Shown: positions 8,676 to 19,987, counted from the first letter of the stretch. The stretch is 64,000 bases of DNA from Phycicoccus sp. M110.8 (GCF_032464895.1 NZ_JAWDIC010000001.1:620001-684000), one strand, 5' to 3'. Notes: a model not told the origin generated them from the letters alone. Numbers and translations are program-made.

Positions 8676-10000
8676 GGCTGTCACTGCTGCCGTCGCTGGC
8701 CCTGCCCGCCCACGGCGTCGGGTCGCGCGAAGACCTGCCGCTGCCGTTCTCCCTGCTGCTCGTCGGCGCGGGCGCGGCGCTCGTCGTGTCGTTCGTCGCC
8801 CTCGGCGCGCTCTGGCGCACGCCGCGGCTGGGCGCCGAGGACGGGGTGCCGCTCCCACGGGGACTCGCCAGGGTGCTCGACAGCCGGGCCCTGCGGTTCG
8901 TCGCGGTCGTCCTCACGCTGGTCGTCGCGGCCTGGACCCTGCTGGCCCTCCTCCTGGGCAAGGACGACGCCAACAACCCCGTCCCGTACGTCGTCTACGT
9001 CTGGCTGTGGGTCGGGCTCGCGTTCCTGTCGATGCTCGTCGGCGGCGTCTGGCGCCTGGTCAACCCGGTGCGCTGGCTGCACGCGGGGCTCTTGAAGGTG
9101 GCGCGGATCGAGCCCGAGTTCGCCCTCGCCGACTACCGGCTCGGCTACTGGCCGGCCGCGGCCGGGCTCGCCGCCTTCGTCTGGCTCGAGCTCGTGGCCC
9201 CCGACAACGCGACGCTGCCGGTGCTGCGGGTCGCCGTCCTCGGGTACCTGCTGCTCAGCCTCGTGCTGGCGCTCGCGTTCGGGCAGCCGTACCTGCACCG
9301 CGGCGACCCGTTCGCGGCCTGGTCCGGGCTCTACGGGACGCTCAGCCCGCTCGGCCGGCGCACCGACCGGCGGTGGGTCCTGCGCACGCCGCTGCACGGG
9401 CCGCTGCAGGTGCGGCCCGAGCCCGGACTGCTCGCCGTCGCGGCGGTGATGCTGGGCTCGACCGCGTACGACGGGTTCTCCGGCGAGACCCGCTGGTACT
9501 CCTTCGTCCAGTCCCGTGCGGTGCCACGCCTGTGGGAGACCGGCGGCCTGGTCGCGGTGTGCCTGGTCGTGGCCGGTTCGCTCGCCCTCGCGGCCCTGGT
9601 CTCGGCCCGGCTGGCCCGGGTGTCGCCCCGGGGCGTGGCGAGCGCGTTCGCGCCGTCGCTCATCCCCATCGCCGCCGGGTACCTCGTGGCGCACTACTGG
9701 TCCCTGTGGGTGTGGGAGGGCGCCAACGGCCTGGCCAAGTTCTCCGACCCGCTCGGCACGGGCGCCGACTGGCTCGGCACCGCCGGCGTACGGCCCTCGG
9801 CCGCCCTCATCGCCCCCGGCCTGGTCGCCGGCATCCAGGTCGTCGCGATCATCACCGGTCACGTGCTCGGGGTGGTGGTCGCGCACGAACGCGCGCTGAC
9901 GCTGTTCCCGCGACGGGCGGCGGTCGTGGGCCAGGTCCCCCTGCTGGTCCTCATGGTCCTGTACACGGTGGGGGGCCTCACGCTGCTGTTCAGCTCCTGA
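8672..10000 (+). CDS. Polytopic membrane protein coupled to the cupredoxin lipoprotein
   Basis: 442-residue integral membrane protein with about ten hydrophobic segments, for example 'LLLVGAGAALVVSFVALGAL', 'FVAVVLTLVVAAWTLLALLL' near the start and a final pair near the C terminus. A conserved-looking loop contains 'WRLVNPVRWLH', and several His and Trp residues sit at membrane edges ('LVAHYWSLWVWEG'). I do not recognise a named family. The GTG start overlaps the lipoprotein stop by 4 nt, so the pair is coupled; transport or electron-transfer partnership with the cupredoxin domain is plausible but unproven. The first residues are not a cleavable signal with confidence. Confidence 0.72.
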   Translation: MRLSLLPSLALPAHGVGSREDLPLPFSLLLVGAGAALVVSFVALGALWRTPRLGAEDGVPLPRGLARVLDSRALRFVAVVLTLVVAAWTLLALLLGKDDANNPVPYVVYVWLWVGLAFLSMLVGGVWRLVNPVRWLHAGLLKVARIEPEFALADYRLGYWPAAAGLAAFVWLELVAPDNATLPVLRVAVLGYLLLSLVLALAFGQPYLHRGDPFAAWSGLYGTLSPLGRRTDRRWVLRTPLHGPLQVRPEPGLLAVAAVMLGSTAYDGFSGETRWYSFVQSRAVPRLWETGGLVAVCLVVAGSLALAALVSARLARVSPRGVASAFAPSLIPIAAGYLVAHYWSLWVWEGANGLAKFSDPLGTGADWLGTAGVRPSAALIAPGLVAGIQVVAIITGHVLGVVVAHERALTLFPRRAAVVGQVPLLVLMVLYTVGGLTLLFSS

Positions 10001-10082
10001 CCGTCCCGCGGCCGGCCGGCTGCCGCAGTCCCACTGCCACCCGGCGGCCGCCAGGGCGACCAGCGCCGCCGGCGGGAGTCCG

Positions 10083-11342
10083 TCAGCGGCGGGCCGCGCG
10101 CCGCGAGCGCCGGCTGACCGTGGCCCCGTCTGCGGCCCACCGGGCCGCCAGGGCCTGCAGCGCCCGCCGCAGCTCGGACTGGGGAGCGTGGTCGAGCAGC
10201 GTGGTCCCCGCGAACATGGCGGCGTCGAGCGTGGCCTGGTCCCAGGGCAGGTACGTGAGGTCGTCCATCCCGGCGAAGCGTTCGAGGGCCTCGGCGATCC
10301 GGCGCTCCGGGCGCGAGCCGACCGCCGAGGCGCGCACCTTGTTGACGACCACGGTCGGGGTCGGTGAGGGCACGATGGCCAGGTCCTGGACGGCCCGGAC
10401 GAGCCGCTGCAGCCCGATCGGGTCCGCCGCCCCCACGACGACCAGGTCGTCGGCCTCCTCGAGGGCGGTCAGGGTGGCGGCGTTGCGCCGCGGGGCGAGG
10501 GTGTCGTACGAGAGCTCCTCGTCGTCCTCGACGCAGAAGCCGCAGTCGATGACGACGTGCGTGGCCAGCTGTCGCGCGATGGTGAGCACCTGGGCCACCG
10601 ACGGTGCGCGCAGCTCGGTCCAGCGGTGCGGCCTCGGGGTCCCGGTCAGCACCCGGAGGCCGGGGCTCACCTCGGGCGCCAGGCGGGCGAGGGCCAGCAG
10701 GTCCAGCCCACCCTGGTCGGCCGCGCGGCAGGCCGCCGTCATCCCGGGGGCCTCGTCCAGCAGTCCGAGGGCCTGGGCGAGCGACGAGCCGTAGGTGTCG
10801 GCGTCGACGAGCACCGTGGGTGCGTGGACGGCCAGCTCCGCGGCGAGGTTGAGCGCGACCGTGCTGCGACCGGGAGCTCCGGTGGGTCCCCACACGGCCA
10901 GCACCCGGCCGGGGCGCCCACCGGGCAGGTCGAGCGGGTCGTCGCCCACGGGATCCTCGACGGCGACCTCCACGGCGGCCCCGAGGAACCCGAATGCCAC
11001 CTCGTCGAGGGCGTCCTCCAGGTCCGGCGTCGAGACGTCCGCCCGCACGACGACGGCCAGGCCGAGCTGGCGCAGGCGCCGCTCCCCGGCCTCGTCGCCC
11101 GGGGCCACCACCCCCGCGACCCCGAGCCCGTGCTCGGCCAGCTCGTGCAGCGCCGGACGGTCCAGCGCCCGGAGCTCCGCGGAAACCAGCGCCAGGTCGC
11201 CGAGCCCTGCCGCAGCCGTCGCGAGCAGGTCGGCGAGGTCGGCGCAGCGCCGTGCCACGGCATACCCCGACGTGGCCTCCAGCGCCGTCACGACGTCGGG
11301 CTCCCACGCCCCGGTCAGGGCGGTCAGCACGCTGCGCGTCAC
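10083..11342 (-). CDS. CpaE-like MinD/ParA-family ATPase (septum-site/pilus-assembly type)
   Basis: 419-residue protein with an N-terminal receiver-like region (about 1-125) and a C-terminal P-loop ATPase domain beginning at 'AVWGPTGAPGRSTVALNLA', a variant Walker A (G-A-P-G-R-S-T) in which the usual K of KGG and the GKT are changed. 'PTVLVDADTYGSSLAQAL' is the Walker A' region. Such CpaE-like proteins localise Tad pilus machinery. The GTG start overlaps the stop of the SAF-domain gene (GTGA). Together with that CpaB-like partner it forms an orphan pair away from the main Tad cluster at 28-36 kb. Lys-to-Arg in the P-loop may lower or abolish ATP hydrolysis. Confidence 0.75.
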   Translation of the reverse strand: MTRSVLTALTGAWEPDVVTALEATSGYAVARRCADLADLLATAAAGLGDLALVSAELRALDRPALHELAEHGLGVAGVVAPGDEAGERRLRQLGLAVVVRADVSTPDLEDALDEVAFGFLGAAVEVAVEDPVGDDPLDLPGGRPGRVLAVWGPTGAPGRSTVALNLAAELAVHAPTVLVDADTYGSSLAQALGLLDEAPGMTAACRAADQGGLDLLALARLAPEVSPGLRVLTGTPRPHRWTELRAPSVAQVLTIARQLATHVVIDCGFCVEDDEELSYDTLAPRRNAATLTALEEADDLVVVGAADPIGLQRLVRAVQDLAIVPSPTPTVVVNKVRASAVGSRPERRIAEALERFAGMDDLTYLPWDQATLDAAMFAGTTLLDHAPQSELRRALQALAARWAADGATVSRRSRRAARR

Positions 11343-12007
11343 CGGGCTCCCCCGGTGCCGGCCACCGGCACCACCGTGACCCGCGCTCCCAGGTCGACGG
11401 CGCCGATGATGTCCTTGATCCGGTCGGTGGGCGCCATCACCTGGATCGGCCGGTCGGCCCCGGTGCCGGACCCCAGACCGCTCGACGTCTTCGGCAGGCC
11501 GGCCACCGAGACGCCCTGCAGGGCCAGCTCGGGCCCGGTGAACCGCTTCGCGGTGCCCGTCGCGGCCGGGTCGACGGGGTTGACGTAGACGTCGACCCGG
11601 GTCCCCACCCTCAGCGTCGCCGCGGACCCTGCGTCGACGACCAGCGTGAGCGGCTGGACCTCGACCCGCTCCCGGCCGCCCACGGCGGACGCCGGGACGA
11701 GCTCGCCGGCCGGGACCTCCCGCAGGACGTAGCGGTCCGGCGCGAGACCCGCCGCGGCGGACAGGTACGTCCCGGCGTGCGAGCCGAGCTGCACGTCGAC
11801 GCGGACCAGGTCGTCCTGCGTCAGCGGCTGGCCCGGCACCAGCGGCCGTGCGGCGGCGTACACGGGCAGGCGGTCGTCGGCGTGGGCGACGACGTACGAG
11901 CCCAGGGCAACGGACCCGAGCACGAGCAGGAGGCCCACGAGCAGGCGGGCGTCACGCCAACCGGGTCGGTGCAGCCGGCTCGCCGATGGCACGGGCAGGT
12001 CACTCAC
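11339..12007 (-). CDS. SAF-domain (CpaB-like) membrane-anchored protein
   Basis: 222-residue protein with one N-terminal transmembrane segment ('LLVGLLLVLGSVALGSYVVAH') followed by an extracytoplasmic SAF domain with the typical 'LPVYAAARPLVPGQPLTQDDL' opening. This resembles CpaB/RcpC, the periplasmic or cell-wall Tad pilus component. The start is taken as GTG 12007 because AGGGGGAG lies 4-5 nt upstream; a longer frame starts at ATG 12049 without such a site. It is coupled to the CpaE-like ATPase gene and divergent from a small HTH gene. The pair is known as a recurring actinobacterial unit near secA; its role is not established to my knowledge. Confidence 0.75.
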   Translation of the reverse strand: MSDLPVPSASRLHRPGWRDARLLVGLLLVLGSVALGSYVVAHADDRLPVYAAARPLVPGQPLTQDDLVRVDVQLGSHAGTYLSAAAGLAPDRYVLREVPAGELVPASAVGGRERVEVQPLTLVVDAGSAATLRVGTRVDVYVNPVDPAATGTAKRFTGPELALQGVSVAGLPKTSSGLGSGTGADRPIQVMAPTDRIKDIIGAVDLGARVTVVPVAGTGGAR

Positions 12008-12243
12008 GGTCTCCCCCTCGATCTGGTGCGTCCCCCGGCGGCCCATCATGGCGTACCCAACGGGCGTTCCGCCCGGCTAATCCACAGCAGGGGGATCATC
12101 CACAGGGCCGGGCTGTCAACTCCCCCGAACGGCCGAGGATGCGAGAATTCCCGAATCGACCAGACGCCATCGCACGATCATGGTAAAAAGTTGGTCAAGA
12201 GAAGGTTAGTTCCCAGTCAAGTGGGGCGAGAGAGGGGTTGGCC

Positions 12244-12468
12244 GTGGCCAAGCGCTTCATCCAGTTGTCCGAGGTCTCCGAGGTTTTGGACATCTCCTCG
12301 GCCCAGGCGTACGCCCTGGTCCGCTCCGGCGAGCTGCCCGCGATCAAGGTCGGGGGTCGGGGGCAGTGGCGCGTCGAGGTCGCCGAGCTCGAGAGCTACA
12401 TCCAGCGGATGTACAACGAGACCAAGAGCTTCGTCGCGGCCCACCCGTTCGGGCAGGGCCAGGACTGA
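12244..12468 (+). CDS. Small excisionase-type helix-turn-helix protein
   Basis: 74-residue DNA-binding protein consisting of one winged HTH of the MerR/excisionase (HTH_17) type: 'QLSEVSEVLDISSAQAYALV' is the recognition unit and 'GGRGQWRVEVAELESYI' the wing, with a short C-terminal helix. Such small proteins in actinobacteria are often regulators rather than phage excisionases, and there are no phage or integrase genes nearby. The GTG at 12244 is chosen because AGGGG lies 7 nt upstream; an in-frame TTG at 12238 would be too close to that site. The 236-nt gap shared with the SAF gene is AT-rich for this genome and likely holds both promoters. Confidence 0.8.
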   Translation: MAKRFIQLSEVSEVLDISSAQAYALVRSGELPAIKVGGRGQWRVEVAELESYIQRMYNETKSFVAAHPFGQGQD

Positions 12469-12660
12469 CCTCCTGACGTCCCACCCCGCCGGGCGGGTCG
12501 GCTTCCGACCCTCCGGCGTGGGGACGGTGACCGGCCCCCTGCACCTCGCCCGGGGCCGCGAGCACCGCCCCGAGCCGACGCCCGGCGAGGTCTCTCGCCG
12601 ACTGCGAGCGACGGCCCGCCGAGGGGCCTCGAGCGGGCCGCACGGCTTCGCCGACTCCGG

Positions 12661-13203
12661 TCACACCGGCCGCACGAGGACGATCGACGCGAACGGCACG
12701 ACCCGGTGGCCGGTCAGGTTCTCCGGACGTCGGGGCAGGTCAGCGGCATGCTCGGCCAGCTCAAGGTGGTCCGAGCCCACCGCGTCGATGGTGCCGGTGC
12801 AGGTGGCACCCGTGGCGTCGGTCAGCCGCACGACGGCACGGTCGCGGCTCACCGCGCGCAGCGCGTAGCCGAGCCCGAACCTGCGACCCACGGACCCCTC
12901 CACGGCCCTGGCGGCCAGGCCCGTCACGGACGCGACGGCCGAGATCGGCACCAGGCAGGGCGCGCGCCCGGCCTCGCCCAGCAGGCACCAGCCGTCCCCC
13001 ACGTCGGCGACCCGTCCGCTCAGCCGCGACCCGTCGCGCAGCGTCACCGAGACGGGGCCGGCCCCCGCCGCGGCGAGGCGGTCGCCCAGCGACACCGTGG
13101 CCCGCTCACGGCGCGTCCGGTCCGCGACCTCGGCGTCCAGCTCGCGACGCTGCTCCGCCTCCCACTGCGACTCCAGGTCCGCGAACAAGTCCTCCCAGCG
13201 CAT
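12661..13203 (-). CDS. Conserved actinobacterial protein of unknown function
   Basis: 180-residue cytosolic protein, not recognised beyond being of actinobacterial type. The N-terminal 60 residues are charged and helical ('MRWEDLFADLESQWEAEQR'), possibly coiled. From about residue 70 it is beta-rich, with 'GSRLSGRVADVGDGWCLLG' resembling an Sm/SH3-like barrel and a related second half ending 'GTIDAVGSDHLELAEH'. The start ATG at 13203 follows GAGGAGGGG. It is divergent from the LysM gene; the shared 124-nt region holds an inverted repeat. The two halves may be an internal duplication of one small barrel. Confidence 0.6.
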   Translation of the reverse strand: MRWEDLFADLESQWEAEQRRELDAEVADRTRRERATVSLGDRLAAAGAGPVSVTLRDGSRLSGRVADVGDGWCLLGEAGRAPCLVPISAVASVTGLAARAVEGSVGRRFGLGYALRAVSRDRAVVRLTDATGATCTGTIDAVGSDHLELAEHAADLPRRPENLTGHRVVPFASIVLVRPV

Positions 13204-13276
13204 CCCATCCCCCTCCTCGATCGGCGTGGCGAGCGTACGGCACCCGCAACCCCTTGCCTGCGTGAATGCATGCAGA

Positions 13277-13294
13277 TACCTTCTAACGAAGGTA
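13277..13294. promoter_or_regulatory. Inverted repeat, candidate operator
   Basis: TACCTTC-TAAC-GAAGGTA, a perfect 7-bp inverted repeat with a 4-nt spacer, in the AT-rich gap between divergent genes starting at 13203 and 13328. It is 33 nt before the LysM gene start. Probably a protein-binding site; the regulator is unknown. Confidence 0.5.
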
Positions 13295-13327
13295 AACACA
13301 TGCAAACTGCTTCATCAGGGGGATGAC

Positions 13328-14137
13328 ATGGCAGGCCGAACCACACGACGGGGACGGATCGCGGCACTCGCCACCGGGGCGCTCGTCGCAGGGTCGGCGC
13401 TGGAGACGGCGCTCGTCGCCTCGGCCGAACGGCAGTGGGAGGCCGTCCTGGCCGCCGGACCAGCGAGGCCCGACGAGGTGGTGGGGGCCGTCCTGGCCAC
13501 CGCGGCCGTCCTCCTCGGGGCCTGGCTGGCGGTCACCACCCTGACGTCCCTGCTCGCTCACCTGCCCGGCCGGGTGGGACGGCTCCTGGACGCCTGGTCG
13601 AGGTCGTGGTCCCCCGCGGCCGTGCGGCGGGTGGCGGCGGTGCTCGTCGGCGCGAGCGTCAGCGGCGTCCTGGCGCCGGGCTCCGCCGTCGGTGCGGCCC
13701 CACCGTCCCCCTCCCCGGGCTTCACGGTGACCGCTCCCGCGACTCGTCCCACGGCAGCCCCGGACCAGGGCGGTGCCGCCGACCGGGCGGCCCTGCCCGG
13801 GTTCACCGTGACGGGAACCCGGTCGGCCCGACCCGAGTCACCGGCCGCGGCACCCGGCTGGGTGCCGCAACGGCCCGTCGTGCGGCCCCAAGCCGCCCCC
13901 GGCCTCGTGGCCGGCACCCCGCGCCGGACCTCCGGCGCCGAGGTGGTGGTGCTGCGCGGCGACAGCCTCTGGTCGATCGTGGCGCACCGCCTCGGTCCGG
14001 AGGCGACCGATGCCGAGGTGGCCGGGGAGTGGCCGCGGTGGTACGCCGCGAACCGCTCGGTCATCGGCGACGACCCCGGCGTCCTGCTGCCCGGACAGGT
14101 GCTCCACGCGCCGCGCGCCGAGGCGGTGGCGCGGTGA
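13328..14137 (+). CDS. LysM-domain membrane protein
   Basis: 269-residue protein with two predicted transmembrane segments near the N terminus (about 12-30 and 55-75), a third hydrophobic stretch near 110-125, a Pro/Ala/Thr-rich extracytoplasmic linker containing two copies of 'PGFTVT', and a C-terminal LysM domain beginning 'VVVLRGDSLWSIVAHRLG' and ending 'GVLLPGQVLHAP'. LysM binds peptidoglycan GlcNAc, so the protein likely bridges membrane and cell wall. ATG 13328 follows AGGGGGA; the longer upstream frame lacks support. Its stop overlaps the GTG of the Rv3235-family gene, so both are expressed together. Confidence 0.8.
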   Translation: MAGRTTRRGRIAALATGALVAGSALETALVASAERQWEAVLAAGPARPDEVVGAVLATAAVLLGAWLAVTTLTSLLAHLPGRVGRLLDAWSRSWSPAAVRRVAAVLVGASVSGVLAPGSAVGAAPPSPSPGFTVTAPATRPTAAPDQGGAADRAALPGFTVTGTRSARPESPAAAPGWVPQRPVVRPQAAPGLVAGTPRRTSGAEVVVLRGDSLWSIVAHRLGPEATDAEVAGEWPRWYAANRSVIGDDPGVLLPGQVLHAPRAEAVAR

Positions 14138-14817
14138 GCTCCGTGACCGGGAGCTCGGTGACCGGGAGCCCGGTGACCGGGAGCCCGGTGTCAGGGCCGG
14201 GCAGCTCGGCCGGCTCGGCCGCCCCGGCCTCCCGTGTCCCGCAGGGCGCCACGGGAGGGGCTGCGCCGTCCGGCGAGCCCGGGCGCCCGCGGCTGCGCCC
14301 GCTGCGGATCATGCCCGCCCCTCGGCACCGGCCGCCGGTGATCGCCGACACCGAGTGGTGGCCCGAGACCGACGGCGACGATCCCCGCTACGTCCAGGGC
14401 GCCCTCGCGGTCGACTTCGACAGCCTCACCGACGAGCAGCTGTTCGGTGCGCGGCCCACGCGGCGTGACGACCTCCCCGATCCGCGTGAGTGGGCCGGCC
14501 ACATCGCCCAGGCACTCGTCGAGGTGATGGCCGGTTCGCGGCCGGCGCCGCAGCTCCTGCGCTGGACCGTGCCCGAGGTGTATGCCGTGGTCGCGCGTCG
14601 CGCGGCCGTCTCCGCCCGGCGGGCGGCAGGCGAGGGGCGTCGCGGGGCACCAGCCCCCGGCAGGGCCGTGGTCCGGAGCGTCCGGCTCTGCGAGCCCGCC
14701 GACGGGGTCGCCGAGGCCAGCGCGGTGGTCGTCGACGGTGGTCGCGTCCGCGCGCTGGCGTTCCGGCTCGTCGGGTTGGACGGGCGGTGGCGGGTCGAGG
14801 CCCTCCAGGTGGGCTGA
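14134..14817 (+). CDS. Rv3235-family protein
   Basis: 227-residue protein of the Rv3235 family, conserved upstream of secA in actinobacteria. The N-terminal 60 residues are low-complexity, with repeated V-T-G-S encoded by a 15-bp tandem repeat. The family region covers about residues 100-227, from 'HIAQALVEVMAGSRPAPQLLRW' to 'GRWRVEALQVG', rich in short strands and helices and without catalytic motifs. No signal peptide. The GTG start overlaps the LysM gene stop by 4 nt. Known only as a conserved protein; position next to secA and a LysM protein suggests a cell-envelope role, which is inference. Confidence 0.75.
   Translation: MSSVTGSSVTGSPVTGSPVSGPGSSAGSAAPASRVPQGATGGAAPSGEPGRPRLRPLRIMPAPRHRPPVIADTEWWPETDGDDPRYVQGALAVDFDSLTDEQLFGARPTRRDDLPDPREWAGHIAQALVEVMAGSRPAPQLLRWTVPEVYAVVARRAAVSARRAAGEGRRGAPAPGRAVVRSVRLCEPADGVAEASAVVVDGGRVRALAFRLVGLDGRWRVEALQVG
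14141..14185 (+). repeat. 15-bp tandem repeat, three copies
   Basis: Units CCGTGACCGGGAGCT, CGGTGACCGGGAGCC and the same again (14141-14155, 14156-14170, 14171-14185), with a decayed fourth copy to 14200. It encodes the V-T-G-S repeats at the N terminus of the Rv3235-family protein and may vary in length between strains. Confidence 0.85.
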
Positions 14818-14917
14818 CCGGCATACCGCTGCCCACCCGGGAGTGTCGGGCGCCGGCCGGCACAACGGCGTCGGCCCGCTGCGTCCCGGCACGCCGAGGC
14901 GCACCTCGGGTCAAACG

Positions 14918-14952
14918 CGGACGGCGCCACCCCGTGGGGGCGGCGCCGTCCG
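14918..14952. terminator. Hairpin terminator between Rv3235-family gene and secA
   Basis: Arms 14918-14928 and 14942-14952 pair over 11 bp with a GC-rich loop, downstream of both converging genes. No T tract. A CGGCATAC motif lies at 14819-14826, just after the stop at 14817. Confidence 0.7.
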
Positions 14953-14995
14953 GGCTGCCGTGCCGCTGCAGCCGAGCTGCGTCGGTATTGGCCGA

Positions 14996-17908
<2,913 letters not shown>

Positions 17909-17966
17909 GCAGTCTCTCCTGGGAAGTGTGCGGCCTCCGACGACCCTTGCGCCGGCGGCCCGCACT

Positions 17967-17972
17967 AGGTTA
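17967..17972 (-). promoter_or_regulatory. -10 hexamer TAACCT of secA
   Basis: Read on the minus strand, TAACCT fits TANNNT and would give a leader of about 50 nt before the GTG at 17908, containing its AGGAGAG site. No confident -35. Confidence 0.35.
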
Positions 17973-18102
17973 GTCGACCCGTCCCGACCCGCGGACGCAC
18001 GGCGTGGGGGAACTCTCCCCCTCGAGGGCCAACGCCGGGTGCCGCCTCGCGGTTCCGGCGTCGCCGGGTCCCGCGCTGCCGTTCCGGCGTCACGGTGTGG
18101 GG

Positions 18103-18390
18103 CTACGGCGCCACGAGGTCCTGGTACTCGGGGTGGCGCTCGATCCAGGCCGCGATGAAGGGGCACATCGCCACCACGTCGTGCTCCCCCGCTGCGCGCA
18201 CCTGGTCCAGGGCACCGCGCGCCAGCTCGCTGCCGACGCCCTGGCCCTCGTACGCGTCGTCCACCTCGGTGTGGGTGAACACGATGTGCCCACCGGAGAA
18301 GCGGTATGCCGCGAAGCCGGCGAGCGCGCCGTCGACGTACGCCTCGAAGCGGCCGAGGTCGGGGTTGTCCTTCACGGTGGTGTCGCTCAT
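18103..18390 (-). CDS. Small GNAT-family N-acetyltransferase (GCN5-related, NATD1/YjdJ type)
   Basis: 95-residue minimal GNAT protein of the NATD1/YjdJ type. The acetyl-CoA-binding loop '[20 protein letters not shown]' (about 42-61; Q/RxxGxG/A motif) is intact, preceded by the beta hairpin '[17 protein letters not shown]' and followed by '[17 protein letters not shown]', typical of the family. Small stand-alone members may acetylate polyamines or small molecules; the substrate is not known. The frame extends far upstream but ATG 18390 is the natural start. It is 37 nt downstream of the MFS gene, both leftward, so co-transcription is possible. Confidence 0.88.
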   Translation of the reverse strand: MSDTTVKDNPDLGRFEAYVDGALAGFAAYRFSGGHIVFTHTEVDDAYEGQGVGSELARGALDQVRAAGEHDVVAMCPFIAAWIERHPEYQDLVAP

Positions 18391-18427
18391 GGGCCCACCC
18401 CACCACGTCGGACCGGCCGAGCGCACC

Positions 18428-19777
18428 TCAGGCGACGGCCGCGACCTCGGCCTCCTCGAGCGGCGCGGTGTCGCGCTCCTCGCCGGGCGACCGGGAGATC
18501 GCGAGGCAGGCCAGCGCTGCGAACAGGCACAGCCCGCCGGCGGTGAGCCACGCGGTGTAGTAGTCGCCGGTGGCCTGGCGCACCCACCCGGCATACGACG
18601 CGGCGACGCCGGCGCCGACCATGTGGGCGGCGAACACCCACCCGAACACCACGCTCGACCGGGCCACGCCGAAGTGGCGCCGGCACAGCGCGATCGTCGG
18701 CGGGACGGTGGCGACCCAGTCCAGGCCGTAGAAGACGATGAAGACGAACAGGCTGGGGTGGATGTCCGGACCGAGCAGGGCGGGGACGAACAGCAGGGAC
18801 AGCCCGCGGAACCCGTAGTACCCGCAGAGCAGCAGCCGCGGGTCGACCTTGTCGGTGAGCCACCCGGAGGCGATGGTGCCGACCAGGTCGAAGACGCCGA
18901 CGAGGGCCAGCAGCCCGGCCGCCGTGGTCTCGGGCATGCCGTGGTCGTGCGCGGCGGGGATGAAGTGGGTGCCGATGAGCCCGTTGGTGGACCAGCCGCA
19001 GATCCAGAAGGTCGCGAACAGGATCCAGAACGTCCGGGACCGCGTGCTCGACCGGAGGACGGCCAGCGCGGTCCGGGCCGGCCCCGGACGGCCGGGGGTG
19101 TGGCGTGGTGGCGAGGGCTCGGTCACCGCCCCCGGCGCGGAGCCGTACGGCGCCAGCCCGAGGTCGGCCGGGTGGTCGCGGACCGCCAGCAGGACCAGGG
19201 GCACCAGCAGCAGCGAGGCGCCGGCGACGACGAGGGCAGCCCAGCGCCAGCCGGGACCGGTCGCGAGCGCCGCGATCCCGGGGAGGAAGACGAGCTGCCC
19301 GGCCGCCCCCGCGGCCGAGAACACCCCCGTCACGAGGCCGCGGCGGGACTCGACGAACCAGCGGTTGGCGACCACGGAGCCCAGCACCAGCGCCATGGCG
19401 CCGGTGCCGACACCGATCGCGAGCCCCCAGAGCAGCCAGAGCTGCCATGGCGCGGTCATCAGCGTCGTCAGCCCCGAGCCTGCGGCCACGAGCGCGAGCG
19501 CCGAGACGACGACGGTGCGGATGCCGAAGCGCTCCATGAGGGCGGCGGCGAAGGGCGCGGTCAGGCCGTAGACGACCAGGTTGGCGGTGACCGCTCCGGA
19601 CGTGGTGGCGCGCGACCACCCGAACTCGGTCTCGAGCGGGACGAGGAGGGCCCCGGTCGAGGAGCGGAAGCCCGCAGCGGCCACGAGGGCCCCCAGCACG
19701 ACGAGGGCGACCCACCAGGCGCGGCGCCCCGCCGCGCGGGAGGGTCGGGGAGCCGGCGGCGCGGCAGGAAAAGTCAC
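18428..19777 (-). CDS. MFS transporter (monocarboxylate/OFA-like)
   Basis: 449-residue major facilitator with twelve hydrophobic segments in two halves separated by a cytoplasmic loop near residues 220-245. 'NRWFVESRRGLVTGVFSAAGAAG' resembles the conserved A-like motif of monocarboxylate and oxalate/formate-type porters ('W F..RRG.A.G'). It probably moves a small organic acid; the substrate is uncertain. The GTG start has no ribosome binding site but lies 6 nt after TAACCT, fitting a leaderless transcript. Divergent from the SpoIIE-type phosphatase gene. Confidence 0.82.
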   Translation of the reverse strand: MTFPAAPPAPRPSRAAGRRAWWVALVVLGALVAAAGFRSSTGALLVPLETEFGWSRATTSGAVTANLVVYGLTAPFAAALMERFGIRTVVVSALALVAAGSGLTTLMTAPWQLWLLWGLAIGVGTGAMALVLGSVVANRWFVESRRGLVTGVFSAAGAAGQLVFLPGIAALATGPGWRWAALVVAGASLLLVPLVLLAVRDHPADLGLAPYGSAPGAVTEPSPPRHTPGRPGPARTALAVLRSSTRSRTFWILFATFWICGWSTNGLIGTHFIPAAHDHGMPETTAAGLLALVGVFDLVGTIASGWLTDKVDPRLLLCGYYGFRGLSLLFVPALLGPDIHPSLFVFIVFYGLDWVATVPPTIALCRRHFGVARSSVVFGWVFAAHMVGAGVAASYAGWVRQATGDYYTAWLTAGGLCLFAALACLAISRSPGEERDTAPLEEAEVAAVA

Positions 19778-19783
19778 TTGCGC

Positions 19784-19789
19784 AGGTTA
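19784..19789 (-). promoter_or_regulatory. -10 hexamer TAACCT giving a leaderless start of the MFS gene
   Basis: On the minus strand TAACCT is followed by 6 nt and the GTG at 19777. No ribosome binding site is visible, so a leaderless message is likely. Confidence 0.5.
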
Positions 19790-19987
19790 TCTGCCACGGC
19801 GACCGCCGGGCCAGCAGGATCCGGACAACGGTCGCCCGGTTCCCGCCAGCCCCTCAGCGCGTCCCTGCAGGTCAGTGGGTCTCGTTCTGGTCACTTCGCC
19901 TCCGGGCGCGCCCTCCCCCGGTTACGGTCTGGGCAGGGCTCTGCGGGCATGGGACGCGGGGACAGGAGCCCGGGCAGGGGGTCGAGC

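Noticed and set aside
12244-12468. Phage excisionase and hence an integrated element
   Set aside because: No integrase, attachment repeats or phage genes nearby; small excisionase-like HTH proteins are common chromosomal regulators in actinobacteria.
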